Below, one piece after another: positions 1 to 12,590 of a DNA stretch of 64,000 nt (its first letter is position 1; every line of letters begins with the position of its first letter). Position numbers and translations under genes: made by a program. The DNA comes from Cyclina sinensis (lineage: Eukaryota > Mollusca > Bivalvia > Venerida > Veneridae). The notes below the pieces were generated by a model. The model saw only the letters and a program-made list of their open reading frames with translations. It did not search any database and was not told the DNA's origin. The stretch is from contig JAAONU010000001.1 of assembly GCA_012932295.1 (NCBI GenBank), positions 53,436,901 to 53,500,900 on the forward strand, given 5' to 3'.

Positions 1-1097
1 ACAGTGTAGGATTTTCATTGAAAAAATCCAGAATACTGTCAAAGTTGCACAAAAGACACAAATTGAAGGTTGTAAAATGCAGCAAACCAATGGGGAGTAA
101 TATTCTATTGTCGCCGTTGAAATGAAGCATAATTTATGTTAATGAACACCAGTATTGCAACAAGTCTAAGTGCCTCATGGCAGCATTTATTCATTTACAA
201 ATTTATTCACAGAATAAAATATTTAGGGAGAAAGTTATATTTTATTTCTACCAAATCTAAAGGTATTAGGCTGTAATCCTCAAGATTTATTTCGGCTCTT
301 TTCATAATGATCAATTGATACAACTTAAGCCTCTTAAAGGCTCGCTAATTATAGCGTAACCACTTAAGCAGTAGTAGATCTTGTTCACAAAATTTTGAAA
401 GCTGTGAAATGGTGTTATTTTAAACTGTTCAGTGACTTTTAGTGTAGATGAAATTTGAGAAATTAATTAACTTATAAAGCAAGGTAATTGTGTTTTCTCT
501 AATGGTTTTTTAAAGAAGGCTTTTTTATTATTCTAAATTACTGTCTTTTTTATTGATGTTCTTTCATCTGTAAGTTTTTTTTCATGAGTTTTTGATTTCT
601 GTTAAGCGAGAAGCATTCTCTAACTGCAGTTTATATTTAAAGGAGCTGTGCTCCAGATGACAAGAAAAGAAAGTTTTCTTGTATTATAAATTTCTTGTAA
701 TATTTATGATTAATGCTTAAAAAATAACTTACTGACAAAAAATAAGTCAAATAATTACATTATAAATTGATTTTTTTCCCTTTCAAAGTGCCATACCGTA
801 ATGCGACGGTATAACTATATTGTATAAGATTTAAAGTAAATATCTGTAATATCACATGCGGCGATGGTGGTGACAGTAAAAGCGTTGGAAACATTTTGTT
901 AACATGAGGGTCCAGAGTTCAAATCAGGCTGGAGCGAAAATATTTTTTTTATTCTATTTTGACTTTTATATTCAGTTTTGAAGTAAAATATTATGTTGTT
1001 ATAATCTCACGGCATCTAAATATATAATTTATGAAAAAAATTTTTTTATGACAAATCTGGAGTACAGCCTCTTTAAACAGTTTATAAAGTTGGCAGT

Positions 1098-1450
1098 TAT
1101 AAGGTATTCAGTATAGTTATTTTACTGTAATAACGTGTCTGATATAGTTTATGAACTGTAATAAGGTGTCCAATATCATTTATAAACTGTATTATGGTGT
1201 CCTACATAGTTATTGAACTGTAATAAGGAGTAATATAACTAAAGTTTATGAACTGTATTAAGGTTTCCTATTAGTTTATGAGCTGTATTAAGATGTCCAA
1301 TATACTGGTAGTTTATGAACTGTTATAAGATTTCCAGTATAGTTTTTGAATTGTTATAAAGTATTATGTATAGTTTATGAACTTAAAAAGGGTGACCTAT
1401 ATAGTTTACAATCTATACTTAGGTATCTTATATACTTGATGAACTGATTT
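1098..1450. repeat. Decayed tandem repeat, about 35-42 bp unit
   Basis: About nine imperfect units built around TAGTTTATGAACTGTAATAAGG, usually followed by TGTCCAATATA or TTTCC. Unit length drifts by several bases and most copies carry substitutions, so the array is old. Seen directly by eye; no function is evident. Confidence 0.7.
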
Positions 1451-2288
1451 TGCCACAAAGTTTCATGTAACTTAAAGGATTTAGATACAGTGCATTTTTT
1501 CTGCCGTTAAAGCTTTAAAGGCTTTAGGATAATGAATGCAGAATACAAAATAAATGTAAAAGTCAGCAGAAAAGTTTTATTGACATGCAAATCCACCCAC
1601 TTGGGAAATGATAAGTCAGCAGGCCTGGCTGAACTAGTTAAATGTATGGGCTGTTTTTGAAATACAGCAGATTAAAGACAAACAAGAAATAAATTGGATG
1701 AAGCCATGCCTGACAAATAATGAGACTTTTTTTATAAACTGCATGCTCCTGTCTTAGACAAACTTCAAAGATGTTTTAAAATAATGTTAACACGCCTTTG
1801 CCTTAGAAAAGAGTGAAGACAATAAAATTGTAATAAAATGATAAAATAAAAAATTTGGAGTGTCTGTTGTGAACCTGACCTATGTACAGGTTGTTTTTAT
1901 GTTTGTAATTGAGAAAACATGCCAAGAGGTAAAATTAACACCTTGTGCAAAACATCGCTGTGTCATCCTTACTGAAAAAAATGAAATGTTTAATAGGATT
2001 TTCAGTTTGCTTGTTGTTTTACAGAATTGCAATAATATTGTAAGGATGAAACATTAGAATTTTGCAAATTTAAAGGTATTATTGTATCAGATAAGATTTT
2101 TAGGTACAATTGTATTCTGCACTATTTTAAGAGAATTGATATGAGAACACAGTTATAATAATTTGAAACTCAGGTTGGAATTCTCATTAATTCAACTTTT
2201 TCTCTCTTTTTTTTTTTTTCTTTAGAATTATCTAAATATTTCCATTAGCTTCCTTTGTATTTTTCAATTGATTTTTTTGTTTGTTTAC

Positions 2289-2290
2289 AG
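2289..2290 (+). other. Splice acceptor before the glycosyltransferase exon
   Basis: The sequence TTTTTTGTTTGTTTACAG ends at 2290 and is preceded by a long T-rich tract, an excellent 3' splice site. The exon starting at 2291 gives a 126-base 5' UTR before the ATG at 2417. An upstream non-coding exon is therefore expected. A second possible acceptor (TTTCTTTAG) ends at 2225. Confidence 0.6.
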
Positions 2291-2416
2291 ATCTGCAGAA
2301 AAAAAGGATAGCATGAAGAAAGAAGGGAGGTAACTATAAGTATATGTGACTTGTTTTGAAAAAAAGAGAAGATGAGGGAGAAAATTTATGTTTGAGAATG
2401 CAGAAGGAGAGTCATA

Positions 2417-4090
2417 ATGTACAGGGTAGGTCAACAGATGCCCCGAGTCCTCCTGCTTCTCTTCAGTCTGTCCATGATGTCCATGCTGTATGTAGCCAAG
2501 TTCGGACTGTATATGGATGGCCAGTTCCGTCATGAAAGAAGTATTGAATTCTCGAGCAAGCAGCCAATTGATCTGGAGGATGAAATCAACAAAAAGTACA
2601 AATTTGAAGTGCAGTCTTTGCAGGAAAAAATCCGTATGTTGGAGCATATTTTGGAAACAACCGACAGAAAAGCTCAGAATTTATCAAACCAAATTTCACA
2701 CCAAAGTTTAATGATTCGTTCTCTACAGGAATTTAGAAATCAGACTGATTTACAAAAGCCTGTATCAGCCAGTGTGAAGTCAAATTATTCAAATTACATT
2801 CAAAGCAATGTGAAGAAAGCAGAAATACTGCATGGTGTGGCTTTAAAGTCAGAATATGAAATTATCCCATTCACAAAATTTACGCTCAGTAAGATCTTTT
2901 TAGTTGAACCAGGATTAGGTAAACGCGTAGTGGAAAAACCAATAGGCTATAAAAGGAAAGATATTTATGATGTAGTTACATCAGCTGTCAATGAATTGAA
3001 TAGAAATAGAACAAAAAACACAAGGAAATTTACTATTGATGACTTTATTGAAGGTATATACCGCACCGAACCAATGACAGGAACGCAGTATGAACTTTAT
3101 TTTCGAGAGATTGAGTACCCGCAGAAACATACCTATAGAAAAATAACCCTTCTCAGACCATTTGGTCAGTTGCAAAATGTTGATCAAGGTCAAAAAAATA
3201 CTTCACAAATATGGATAAATCTCATTCTACCTCTTTCGGGCAGAATTGATGCTTTTCGTCTATTTATGGCACGATTTGTTAAAGTTGTAATTAATCAAGA
3301 CAGACGTGTTTATCTCACAGTGGTCTATTTTGGCCAGGAGGGTTTAGATACTGTTAAAGACATAATGACAACAGCTGCTAAAGAAAATAAGTACAAACAT
3401 ATGAAACTAGTGACTTTGAAAGAGGAATTTTCACGTGGAAGAGGTTTACAAGTGGGTGTCTTAAGTTGGAAAAGCATGGATGTTCTCTTGTTTTTATGTG
3501 ACGTAGATATAGTATTTTCAGCAGATTTCTTAGAAAGGTGTCGTCTCAATACCGAACCACGTAAAAGAGTGTATTATCCAATTGTGTTCAGTTTATATAA
3601 CCCAAATGTTGTGTATAGTCTACAAGACACGGCTATTCCGTCAGAAAGGGAACAACTAGTCATATCTAGAAATACTGGCTTTTGGCGTGATTTTGGTTAC
3701 GGCATGACATGTCAGTATAGATCTGATTTCAAAGCTGTGAACGGTTTTGATGAATATATCTCAGGGTGGGGTGGTGAGGATGTGTTTTTGTATCAGAAAT
3801 ATGTTCGGACAGACTATATGGTTATACGTGCTACAGATCCAGGGCTCTTTCACCTATGGCATGAGAAAACTTGTGATCCTAAATTAAATTCAGAACAGTA
3901 TCGAAGCTGCATTCGGTCAAAGGCTTTGACAGAAGCTTCTCATGCCCAGCTTGGTTTATTAGCATTCAAAGATGAAGTAAATATTCATAAAAATCTGAAC
4001 AAGAATCAGACATTTGCTGTTCCAGTGATGGGTTCAATGGACCAACCAGATAGATTACAACAGTCAGACCAGTACCCAGCAGAAGAATGA
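2417..4090 (+). CDS. CSGALNACT: Chondroitin sulfate N-acetylgalactosaminyltransferase (CHGN family)
   Basis: 557-residue Golgi type II membrane enzyme expected to transfer GalNAc from UDP-GalNAc to the linkage region or growing chain of chondroitin sulfate. Residues about 9-29 form a single hydrophobic anchor after a short cytoplasmic tail; a helical stem follows (about 50-115). The catalytic half carries a DVD metal-binding motif at residues 362-364, the block RNTGFWRDFGYGMTCQY, GWGGED at 450-455 and HLWHEK at 479-484, all hallmarks of vertebrate CSGALNACT1/2 (530-540 residues in human, from memory). The start at 2417 precedes the anchor; Met9 is the only close alternative. The whole CDS is one exon, with a splice acceptor at 2290 in the 5' UTR. 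I cannot tell whether it is the 1 or 2 paralogue; invertebrates may have a single gene. A damaged copy of its 3' end lies at 13381-13833. Confidence 0.95.
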   Translation: MYRVGQQMPRVLLLLFSLSMMSMLYVAKFGLYMDGQFRHERSIEFSSKQPIDLEDEINKKYKFEVQSLQEKIRMLEHILETTDRKAQNLSNQISHQSLMIRSLQEFRNQTDLQKPVSASVKSNYSNYIQSNVKKAEILHGVALKSEYEIIPFTKFTLSKIFLVEPGLGKRVVEKPIGYKRKDIYDVVTSAVNELNRNRTKNTRKFTIDDFIEGIYRTEPMTGTQYELYFREIEYPQKHTYRKITLLRPFGQLQNVDQGQKNTSQIWINLILPLSGRIDAFRLFMARFVKVVINQDRRVYLTVVYFGQEGLDTVKDIMTTAAKENKYKHMKLVTLKEEFSRGRGLQVGVLSWKSMDVLLFLCDVDIVFSADFLERCRLNTEPRKRVYYPIVFSLYNPNVVYSLQDTAIPSEREQLVISRNTGFWRDFGYGMTCQYRSDFKAVNGFDEYISGWGGEDVFLYQKYVRTDYMVIRATDPGLFHLWHEKTCDPKLNSEQYRSCIRSKALTEASHAQLGLLAFKDEVNIHKNLNKNQTFAVPVMGSMDQPDRLQQSDQYPAEE

Positions 4091-4294
4091 GGCTTCATTG
4101 TTACACTATGAAGAAAAAATATATAAATACTAGTAAAAGTGGTAGTGGCTCTAGAATATTTCAGGATTCATATTTGAATACACTTCAGTGCCCTCTCAGA
4201 CTTTCTTTATCACTTTCAAAGTCAGTAATGAAACTATGATTTCTAAAAGTTGCTAGTAAATTGTTCCATTCAGAATGTTTTTTTTCTGTCTTAG

Positions 4295-4300
4295 AATAAA
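4295..4300 (+). terminator. Poly(A) signal AATAAA of the glycosyltransferase gene
   Basis: AATAAA lies 205 bases after the stop codon. The duplicated fragment at 13381-13833 stops at the equivalent of base 4324, 24 bases after this hexamer, where cleavage would be expected. That agreement supports use of this site. Later AATAAA motifs (for example near 8895) would allow longer transcripts. Confidence 0.6.
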
Positions 4301-4324
4301 TCACATGTTAAATCCAGCTGGAAG

Positions 4325-7300
4325 CTGCCACGGTTCCCATGTTCCTTTCCTGCAGTCACGAATATTGTGCTAAGGGTTATCTAACAGGATATTGGGAAAG
4401 CATGAAAACATGCAATTCTTTATTTACTTTATTCTTGACATCCATTGTCTGTTTACCAATTTTTCCTCTAGGAAATCCATTAGTACATTTTTTGTTATCT
4501 GGCCTGCGTCTTAATTGACAGTTTTAACAGACAAATTGGAGAAAGAACAATTATTTAGGAATGCAGTTGATAAAATTGAATTGATCTGTAACAGTGTTTA
4601 GAGGATTTTTCCATATAGATTTACTGGGGAATGAATTTGAAAATATTCTGTTTATCTCTATTTTGGTATGCCAACAGAATAGTTTCCTGGTTAGCCTATA
4701 TTACTGATTCAGGGATTATTAAACAAGTGCCCTATTTTTTCATTTTTCATTCAGGGAGTAAAATTAAGTGCCTGTATAGGAAATTTTATTTTTAGTGTAT
4801 GTTGTATTGTATTTGAGCTGCTGATGTGAAATCATTCCTCAAAAGTCTATCTTCTGTTTTAAAACTATTACTGTGTTAATAATGCTATTGTATAAAGAAG
4901 TTCGTTGTTTATATTTTCTGTTATTTCAAACAAAAGAACAAGTACTCTTAATTTGAATTTTGACACAATTTATTTAACTAGCTTAGACACTTTTTTGATT
5001 TTTTGTGCCTTATAGTTATGTAAAATGTTTACTTTGTACACACAAAGAATATTTGTAACTAACACTGCCATTTCGTATTAACTGATTTTTTTTAATAACT
5101 TTCTTTATGGTTGTGTCTGACATAGCTGAACATAAATTTTATAATAATTTTTGACATCCTTCTGTATTGTCATACCCATTTAAATCTTTAAATGAAAACC
5201 ATTTAGGAAAGAAACACTTCATAAATTATTGAAGATTACATTCAGCTATTCCTGCACTATAATGATCAACTGTTGGTGTATGGAATGCCTGCAGTTGTTT
5301 GTTAACATCAGATTTAGGCATATTCGATGAAGAAATGTAGGTGTAGAATAGTTTCATGATACCATTTACATCAGAGTTCTCTAACATTCTGATACAAGTA
5401 ATACACACAACTGTCTGTTAATAGCTTCAAATATGTTCAATTTCTTAAATTTGAAGACAAAAATGTCAAAATGTTTTAAGCTTTCACTAACATTCAGATT
5501 TTTTTGTAGATTTTTTGAAGAGTTTTGAATTTGAATACAATGAAATGTTTGCAGAGGTACCAATTTCTTCTAAAACAGGGATCACAATTACAGTGACATA
5601 GAAAAAAAAACCTCGATATTACAAAATTTCCCTTGTGAAAGTCTACAAGTGTTGCATTTTTATCCATGGTACATTCTTCATTTGTTCATATCACAAAAGC
5701 CTTAGAAACTTTATAGACAATATCTTCTCTTGAACTTTTTTGATGTTTCGTTTTTTTATGAACTAAAACATTCACTAGTATTGAAGTCTACGACATAAAG
5801 AAGCCTTTAAAATTAATAGATAGCTCTTTTTTCTTGTGGGAAGATTTCGATTTTGTGTTCTTCCTGAATTAACAAGTAATTGTATTATGCAACATTAAAA
5901 ACAGCCAGCTAGATTTTTTATATGTGCTGTTTCACTAGTCGTTTATATCACATATAGTAGTTAGATTTTCATATATGTAAAGATGACATCAGAATAATCT
6001 TTACTTGATTGATTGTCAGACACAAGTGTAAAAATAGTACAAGCATAAACCTTCATTATTCTGCTGTTGACAGTTACATTGGCTGGGTTTCAAATGTTTT
6101 CTCTTTTTGATCTAAGGCTAAAAATACATGTATTCAAATATGTATTCAGATAGGTAGCTAATATGTTCATAAAATGATTAAAAAGCTCACATAGCAATTG
6201 TTTCTTGATTGATTACACATTAAGCTCAGATATTAAAGGTGATAGTCATGTATATAAAAACAAAACTTGATTCAATATTTATGCATTTCTTTAGATACAG
6301 TTTAAGGAAAAATGTTATCAAACAAATCATTTGTAATGTTTTTTTTTCTTCTACCTCTCTGTTTTAAGATTCTTTTGTGTTTTTTTTTGCAGCTGCATTA
6401 GAATATGCTGATCAGTTTTAAAAAAATGGCATTTGTGTTTTGTTTGTATGTTAGGAGTTGTTCATGATTGAAATTCACTTTTATGTGTACATTTACAGAT
6501 CTGCTGAAAGTTGTCTATAAATAAGCTCATACAGGTTTGTAGCTCAGGTGAGCCTGTTAGGAACTTTTCAAGACATCCTGTAAAGTGTTCTAGTGGTCAG
6601 CATGTCGGTATATATCAACAGAAGTTATATAACTCAGGCTGACAAAGTTGCATGAAAATGAAGACAAATGCTGAGAACACAGTGACTGTGAATTAGACGT
6701 AATCAACTGTTTGTTTACTTCCTGAATTGATAAAAAAAATGAAACTAATAAATTAAGGTGTATTTGTTAATTTGATTTATGTCTCAGCAAGTTATAAAAT
6801 ATTTTTACAGTTTTCAACTTGACTCTGTGGGAATGATGCTTTGTTTTATGTTAAAAAAATGGTAATACTTGTTTTTCTGAAAAGTAGACATTTGTGCAAA
6901 CTGAGATCTCTTAATTTTTAAGGGTCACATTGACCTCGTATGTCAATATAAAATTGTCTATGCATTTCTTATATCAGGTAAATGGAACAAAAACTTACAA
7001 CTCTTAGGAGAGCAACTCAGGACCATTAAAATAGTGACTTTTTTTTCCTGCCATGATATTTTTGTGTCATGTTTTAATGAGCTTAAAGCACTCAGTTGCA
7101 GGGTTTGATGTTCTTGTAAACATTACATTTTACAGGGGGTGTATTTTGATTTAAACGAAACATTCAATTTAATATACATTTGAGTATTAAGTTTATTAGA
7201 AAACTGCTTGACATACTTTTTATCTTTACTTAAAATTTAATAATGGGAATTAAGTCAAGGGATGTTTTCTATTTATAAGTAGATTTTAAAGTTGGAACAA

Positions 7301-9180
7301 TTGATTGTTGTTCCTGAAATAAATGCCGTAATAGTTTTCCCTAACTGTTGAAAAAGCAGGATATTTGTCAAAATTGAATTAGGAACTTCAGAATTTTGAA
7401 TAGAGAAAATCTCTTCTTACAAGAACACAGTCAGAGTTGTCAGAATTTGTATTATCAAATTTATAAACCATCTAAAAAGTGCTGTCGAGTGAGTGCAAAA
7501 GAAACAGGAAACCATACTTGTTTATTATTATAGATTCATGTAAACATCTGCATGAAATAAAATGTCTGCTTTAGAACCATCTGTAATAAGCTAAGAGCAA
7601 AAAGAAAAGAAAAAAAACCCATAACAAAACCAGTCTTTCGCCTTGTGGTGAAGTTTGAGTATAGTGTTAAAATATTTCTATAATACTTGCCCAAAGGAGA
7701 CCAGCTTTAGTATGATGTAACTATACATGTGCAGATATTCTGTAAAATATTACTAGACTGATGGTTCAGCCAAACAGTACCACAAAAAAGATAGCCATTG
7801 AAATATTGTCATTCTTTTTACACTTTAATAACTGAGGGTTTCATATTGGCATTACCATTGTAAAGAAACAGTGTAATATTTTCAGCATTATTTTTCATGT
7901 ATATGTGATATCTATGCTCAGGAGAGCTGTAGCTCTGAGTGGGTATTTTAGTCACATTTACCTAAACTATTGTGGTAAATGTTTACACTAATATGCCTAT
8001 AGTGTAAGTAGTGAGAGCAAAGGTCAAGGAGTTTGTGATGTGCTATAACTGTGAAATTGTGCAGTTATAGCATGGCTTGATATACCTGCCGAGTGTATTG
8101 GAAATAATACAGTCAGAGAACATGGTATAATAATATTTTATCTCGGTGTTTACTCGAAAAAATTAACTAGATAATATTGAAACTGCTTAAACAATTTATT
8201 ATATTTGAAGTGTACTTTGAATTAAATATTACAATTTTTGACATTTAATTTAGATAACTTTTATATCTGATTGAGAAATGTATTGTTTCTGTATTTTACT
8301 TATTCTCTCATTATATTTCAAGATAAACACTTTCATAAAATATAAGATGCCAAAAATAAAATATCTGAGAAGAACTAATTCAGTTTATGAATTAACTATA
8401 TCTTAAATGTTGGTGAACTTTATATAGACGAAAACGAAGGCAGTGTAAAGTAATGCCATTTTAAAACATGACATTATCAAGTAAAAACAATGTGAACAAA
8501 TGTAAAGGTCATTTTACTTAGGTATATAACACATGGTGTTGTCATATGTGTTACACATATTTACCATAATTATTTTTCTTTAGTACTGTACATAACTTAA
8601 GATAGATAAATTATCAAAAGTTTTGACTGCAGCGAAATATATGTAACCAGTCTGTAGTACTGCTCTTTGAAAGCATTTCAATTGACTTTGTTATCCAAGT
8701 ACCTTTTTCCTGTTTCAGCAAGTGCTTGCTCTAATGTTAATTATGTTATGAAAGGACGTTGATTATATAGATATTTTTTCAGTTTATTTTATGTGTTGTA
8801 AAATTAGTGTTTCCTTACAGTTTTGTCAGCATGTTGTGTTTTGTTTGTGTTACAATTCAAAAGAATTATTGAAATTGAATTGATAAATTATGAAATAAAT
8901 GAAGATTTGTTGTTTTTTCATTGTGAAAGAGTTGAATGAAAATCCACTCGACTGTCTCTACTGTAAAGTGTATCATATACATGTGTTACTCTGGTTTTTA
9001 AATCTTGACAAGCGAAATCAGCCTTGTGAACAGTTCAGAGCATAATGGACCTGCACACTGTCAGATCTTCCCTGTTTCTTAGTCAGTAAATTCAAAATTA
9101 AAAGCCCTTTCAACTGTAATTTCACTTTTCAGACTTTTGTCAGCGTTACCCATTTGTTTTCAAACTGCAACATACTTATC
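4325..9180. other. U-rich non-coding stretch downstream of the glycosyltransferase
   Basis: No open frame looks coding and no clear repeat is seen. The plus strand is T-rich with many ATTTA and TGTAAATA words, as in long metazoan 3' UTRs; a GAAATAAATGAAG motif near 8892 could end such a UTR. It could equally be intergenic DNA. RNA-seq coverage would decide. Confidence 0.35.
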
Positions 9181-10556
9181 TTTTGATACCACTAAAAGAG
9201 GGTATGTAGTAATTGCTATGTCTGTCTGTCTATCCATTATCCGTCCATGTACAGTTCATATCCGGCTAGTAAGTCTGTCATTTGTATTATAGGATTTTGT
9301 TATAAATTGTCATAAATATTCAATTTGAAATTGTTTGCCACAAATTATCATCATATTTAGACCTCGCGAGCAAAGTTCACGTTTTCAGGGTCAAAATCAG
9401 AAAACATTGTCTTATTCATACATAATACTGCCTGCTTTTGTTTCTTCCGCTCTATCATTAAGTCTGTGATACATCAAGGATTTTAAGGTGACTTAACACC
9501 AGGTAGAAACAGTCTTGCAAACTGTATGTCTGTTCACCTTTCCGTTTACCTGTACCACCAAATAAATAAGTACAATACTAGATTTTAAGAAAATGGCATA
9601 CATGTACACCAGATTGAGGCAGTGTTTCGCAGACTGATCATCCGTCTGTCATTTGTCTGTAATGCCAAATAGAATACAGAATATCTGGAAAATCATTGAT
9701 ACATTGTCCGATTTTGACATACATTTACACACTGTTCACTACATTAAGGCAACTGTCACAAGCTTTTTGTCTATATGTCTGTCTGTCTGTCTTTCATTCA
9801 AGCTGCCTACGGAGATTGTGTGCAGATTTGTCATCTCATTTAAATAGCACTGCTTCAAGCCAAACACTTTGCAGACATACCCATCGTTGTTTCATTATAT
9901 TTCCACTGTATTTGCTTAAGCTTCTATCAAAGTCTTACAACTTTAACATCTTGAATGTTTCTGTGATTCTTTGATTGTTTATACCGATAAAACCAAGAAC
10001 TAGAAATGTGTCAATGGGACACATGCCCCCTAAGCTCAAATGTTGACGGAAGATCATAAACAGATGGTTGAACTGTAAGAAGAGGCAAGTGAAATGTCGA
10101 AAGTAGTATAAATTTTGTAAATATACTGCAAAAACATAGTGCTTTAAATTTAAAGAAATTTTGTTTTTAACAGAAATTAAGGCGTAAAATAATAAAATTG
10201 GAGCTGTCATGCCAAATTTCAAAAGAAACCTTAGTTTCATAAGATACATAATTATACGCGCAAAGTATGAATGAAATCTGTGAAAGCGTTTTCCTTCAAA
10301 TGCATTAAAACTCATTTTAACAGAAATTTTGTCGAAGAGAAGCCACAATTCTGATAAAATTGGAAGCGTTTTCCTTTAAATGTTGCGGAAATATTATGTG
10401 GAGTCGAAAAAGGGCCGTAACTCTGACAAAATTGGAGATGACACACCCAGTTTCGAAAGAAACCTATTGTTTCATAAGACACATATACATGCAAAATAGG
10501 AACGAAATCAGTGCGAGCGTTTTCTTTTAAATGAGCAGAAACAAAATTTGGACGAA
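9181..10556. repeat. Decayed dispersed repeats
   Basis: Two repeat types are suspected. One, around 9190-9880, has TGTCTGTCTGTC runs and recurring phrases such as 'aatacagaatatctgg'. The other, 10008-10556, starts with a small hairpin (ATGTGTC/GACACAT) followed by GCCCCC, and repeats 'AAGCGTTTTCCTT' and 'AAATTGGAGATGACA'-like blocks two or three times. I recall similar families from bivalve genomes, but this is memory rather than a search. No gene is visible. Confidence 0.45.
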
Positions 10557-11861
10557 AGGACAATGAAAAAATATTCGTTTTTTTTTCTTTTTATCTCAAC
10601 AAACCCTTCGTCGGTCGTCATTTGAAAGTAAATGCGACAAAAGATGGTCCTTAAAGATTCACGATGCTGTGATATTATGGGGTCATACTTCACGAAAATA
10701 AACGAGGAGACATTTCGTGTGTATTTCAGGCAAAAATTTATTGGTATTATTGATACCTTCACAAGGGATTTTTTTTAAAGGAAAAGAAGTTATAGTTACA
10801 ATCCATTTCAAGTTTTGAATATGTTAACTGTCTCAAAGTTTAAAAGCACTGTCAGCATATGAGGTCTGCTTTAAAATAGAATTAGTTGTGGAAATTCTGA
10901 GAATTGCAAAGGGTCCTTTATAGCAATGAATTCTCTTTTAATTCATCAATTATCTAACTAATCTCGTCTGTTCCTTATGTTTAGAGTCCAAAGCATCAGT
11001 TCGGAGTCTGTGGATATTATCATCTTTTGTTTACATTTATTTCATTGACTAGTGCTGTGGAAATCGCAAACGCACATTGTGCTCCAGCCAAGATTTAAAA
11101 ACAGCAGGATAAAGGGGCACTTGAAAGCATGAACACTAAGAAAGAAGGCACACTGAGGTTTACTCTTTTTGTGTTAAAGGACACAGCAGAGTGCCAGACA
11201 GAAAGGCAGGGTGCACAATAAAAGGGACAGGGAGCTGCGTCCTAGTATTTTGACCAGCTGAAGCACTGCGCACATATCGGTATACAGTTGATTGACCGAG
11301 AGCGATGTTTTGGCAGCGGGAAACAAGTGAAATGAAAATATTTAACCTTAAGCGGCTGAATGTGGCCTTACAGATTTGAGATTCAGTCTCATGACTACAT
11401 CAGGATATACAATCACATATATAATTAAACCAGGTAATAAAACAATTTTAAACTGAATTTTAAAATGATTACATACATTTAGGCCCAGTTTAATGTCAGA
11501 CGGTCTTAAGTGGTAAAGAAAAGTAACTCTTCGAGTCATGATGGCGCTTTTGTTTACAAGCATTGTTCCCCTTGGTAAAAATATCGTCTGGATCTGGTCT
11601 AAACGATTTGTAAGGGCTGTTGTATTTTCAGCTACGTTTAGTTTACAGAATTGAGATTTCCAGGCAAAATATTGTAGCTCATTATTTTACACGGTAGACT
11701 CTAGATCTAGTGTTTTTCAGTGACCTCTAGATCTGCATTTATTTTAAAATATAACTTGTATTGTTTAATTTGATTCTTTTTATTCTACAAATAACATCTT
11801 ATAAAACGTACATATCAGTAGCTTCTTATAATATTATGTAATTTAGCGGTAAACATGAGTT

Positions 11862-12085
11862 TTGCATGTGAACATTGATTTATCTTCTAAATATATTCCA
11901 CTGATACAAACAGAAACACAATCCAACAGTAACTGTATATGTCTACGTTATGGCATGCTTAAAGCAAGCCGTTGTTTATTTCTGAAAGGTCGGCGTTTTA
12001 TGATATCAAGGGAAACAACAACAAAAGTAGTAACGGTCATGACTATAGGAGTTAATTGACGAAGGGAGATAAAGCAGACATGACT
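11862..12085. repeat. Highly conserved block inside duplicated unit (copy A)
   Basis: This ~220-bp block differs from its counterpart at 15181-15404 by only a few bases (TCTAAA/TTTAAA, GAAAGG/GCAAGG and changes at its 3' edge). A 65-codon plus-strand frame (11862-12059) is preserved in both copies, but it has no family resemblance and the ATG context is not convincing, so I do not call it a gene. Confidence 0.5.
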
Positions 12086-12358
12086 ATTACATACGTTGTA
12101 AACAAAATTATGGTGGAAAACTTACATATTTTTTATTTCATTAGTTAATTTTGTCTGTTGTATTATTGTTATTATTAATTTATTTAATAATATATATTTT
12201 TACATTAAAAAATTGCATAAAAATTGATTCTGTTGGTACATATTAATTATTGTACACAAGTAATTATTTCTCAATTTATTGCCTTTATCAAACCGTTTTG
12301 AAGTTCTACAAGAGTTAATATATATACTCATACTAAAAGTTACATAATTAAGACCTTA

Positions 12359-12590
12359 CTCTTAGGGATCATTTCTATAGTAAGCGTCGCCAGGACGTCA
12401 GGTAAAACTGACGAGACCCAAAACCACGAGGACGAGAAAAAGCACTCCCTTCTGAGCGCGAAGCGATCAGGGGCTGTCACCCTCTGGGAGACTTGGCCCC
12501 TGTTATTGATGAACGTTCCTCTCCTCCCTAAGTGGGGAGTTGGAGGAAGGGGGTGCATTCTGAGTGGCTTTTGACAAATATTAGATTCGT
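12359..12590. repeat. GC-rich, near-identical block inside duplicated unit (copy A)
   Basis: From CTTAGGGATC to ACAAATATTA about 230 bp differ by a single base (GACGAGACC versus GACGTGACC) from 15677-15902 in copy B, while the following 200 bp differ at roughly one base in eight. The block is richer in GC than its surroundings. It contains self-complementary segments (CAGGGG...CCCCTG; CTCCC...GGGAG), so it could be a structured RNA or an independently inserted repeat. A minus-strand open frame (12340-12645) runs through it in both copies. Confidence 0.5.

Larger units (their letters stand above)
1..2290. other. 5' flank or intron upstream of the glycosyltransferase exon
   Basis: No coding exon is visible. 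The stretch is AT-rich and ends in a long pyrimidine tract (about 2195-2290) leading to a TTTACAG acceptor at 2284-2290, so at least its 3' part is probably an intron in the 5' UTR of the next gene. It holds a decayed tandem repeat (listed separately). A weak tRNA-like segment at about 860-936 (B-box-like GAGTTCAAATC) may be an old SINE head. The promoter and first exon of the gene are not identified and may lie outside the window. Confidence 0.5.
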
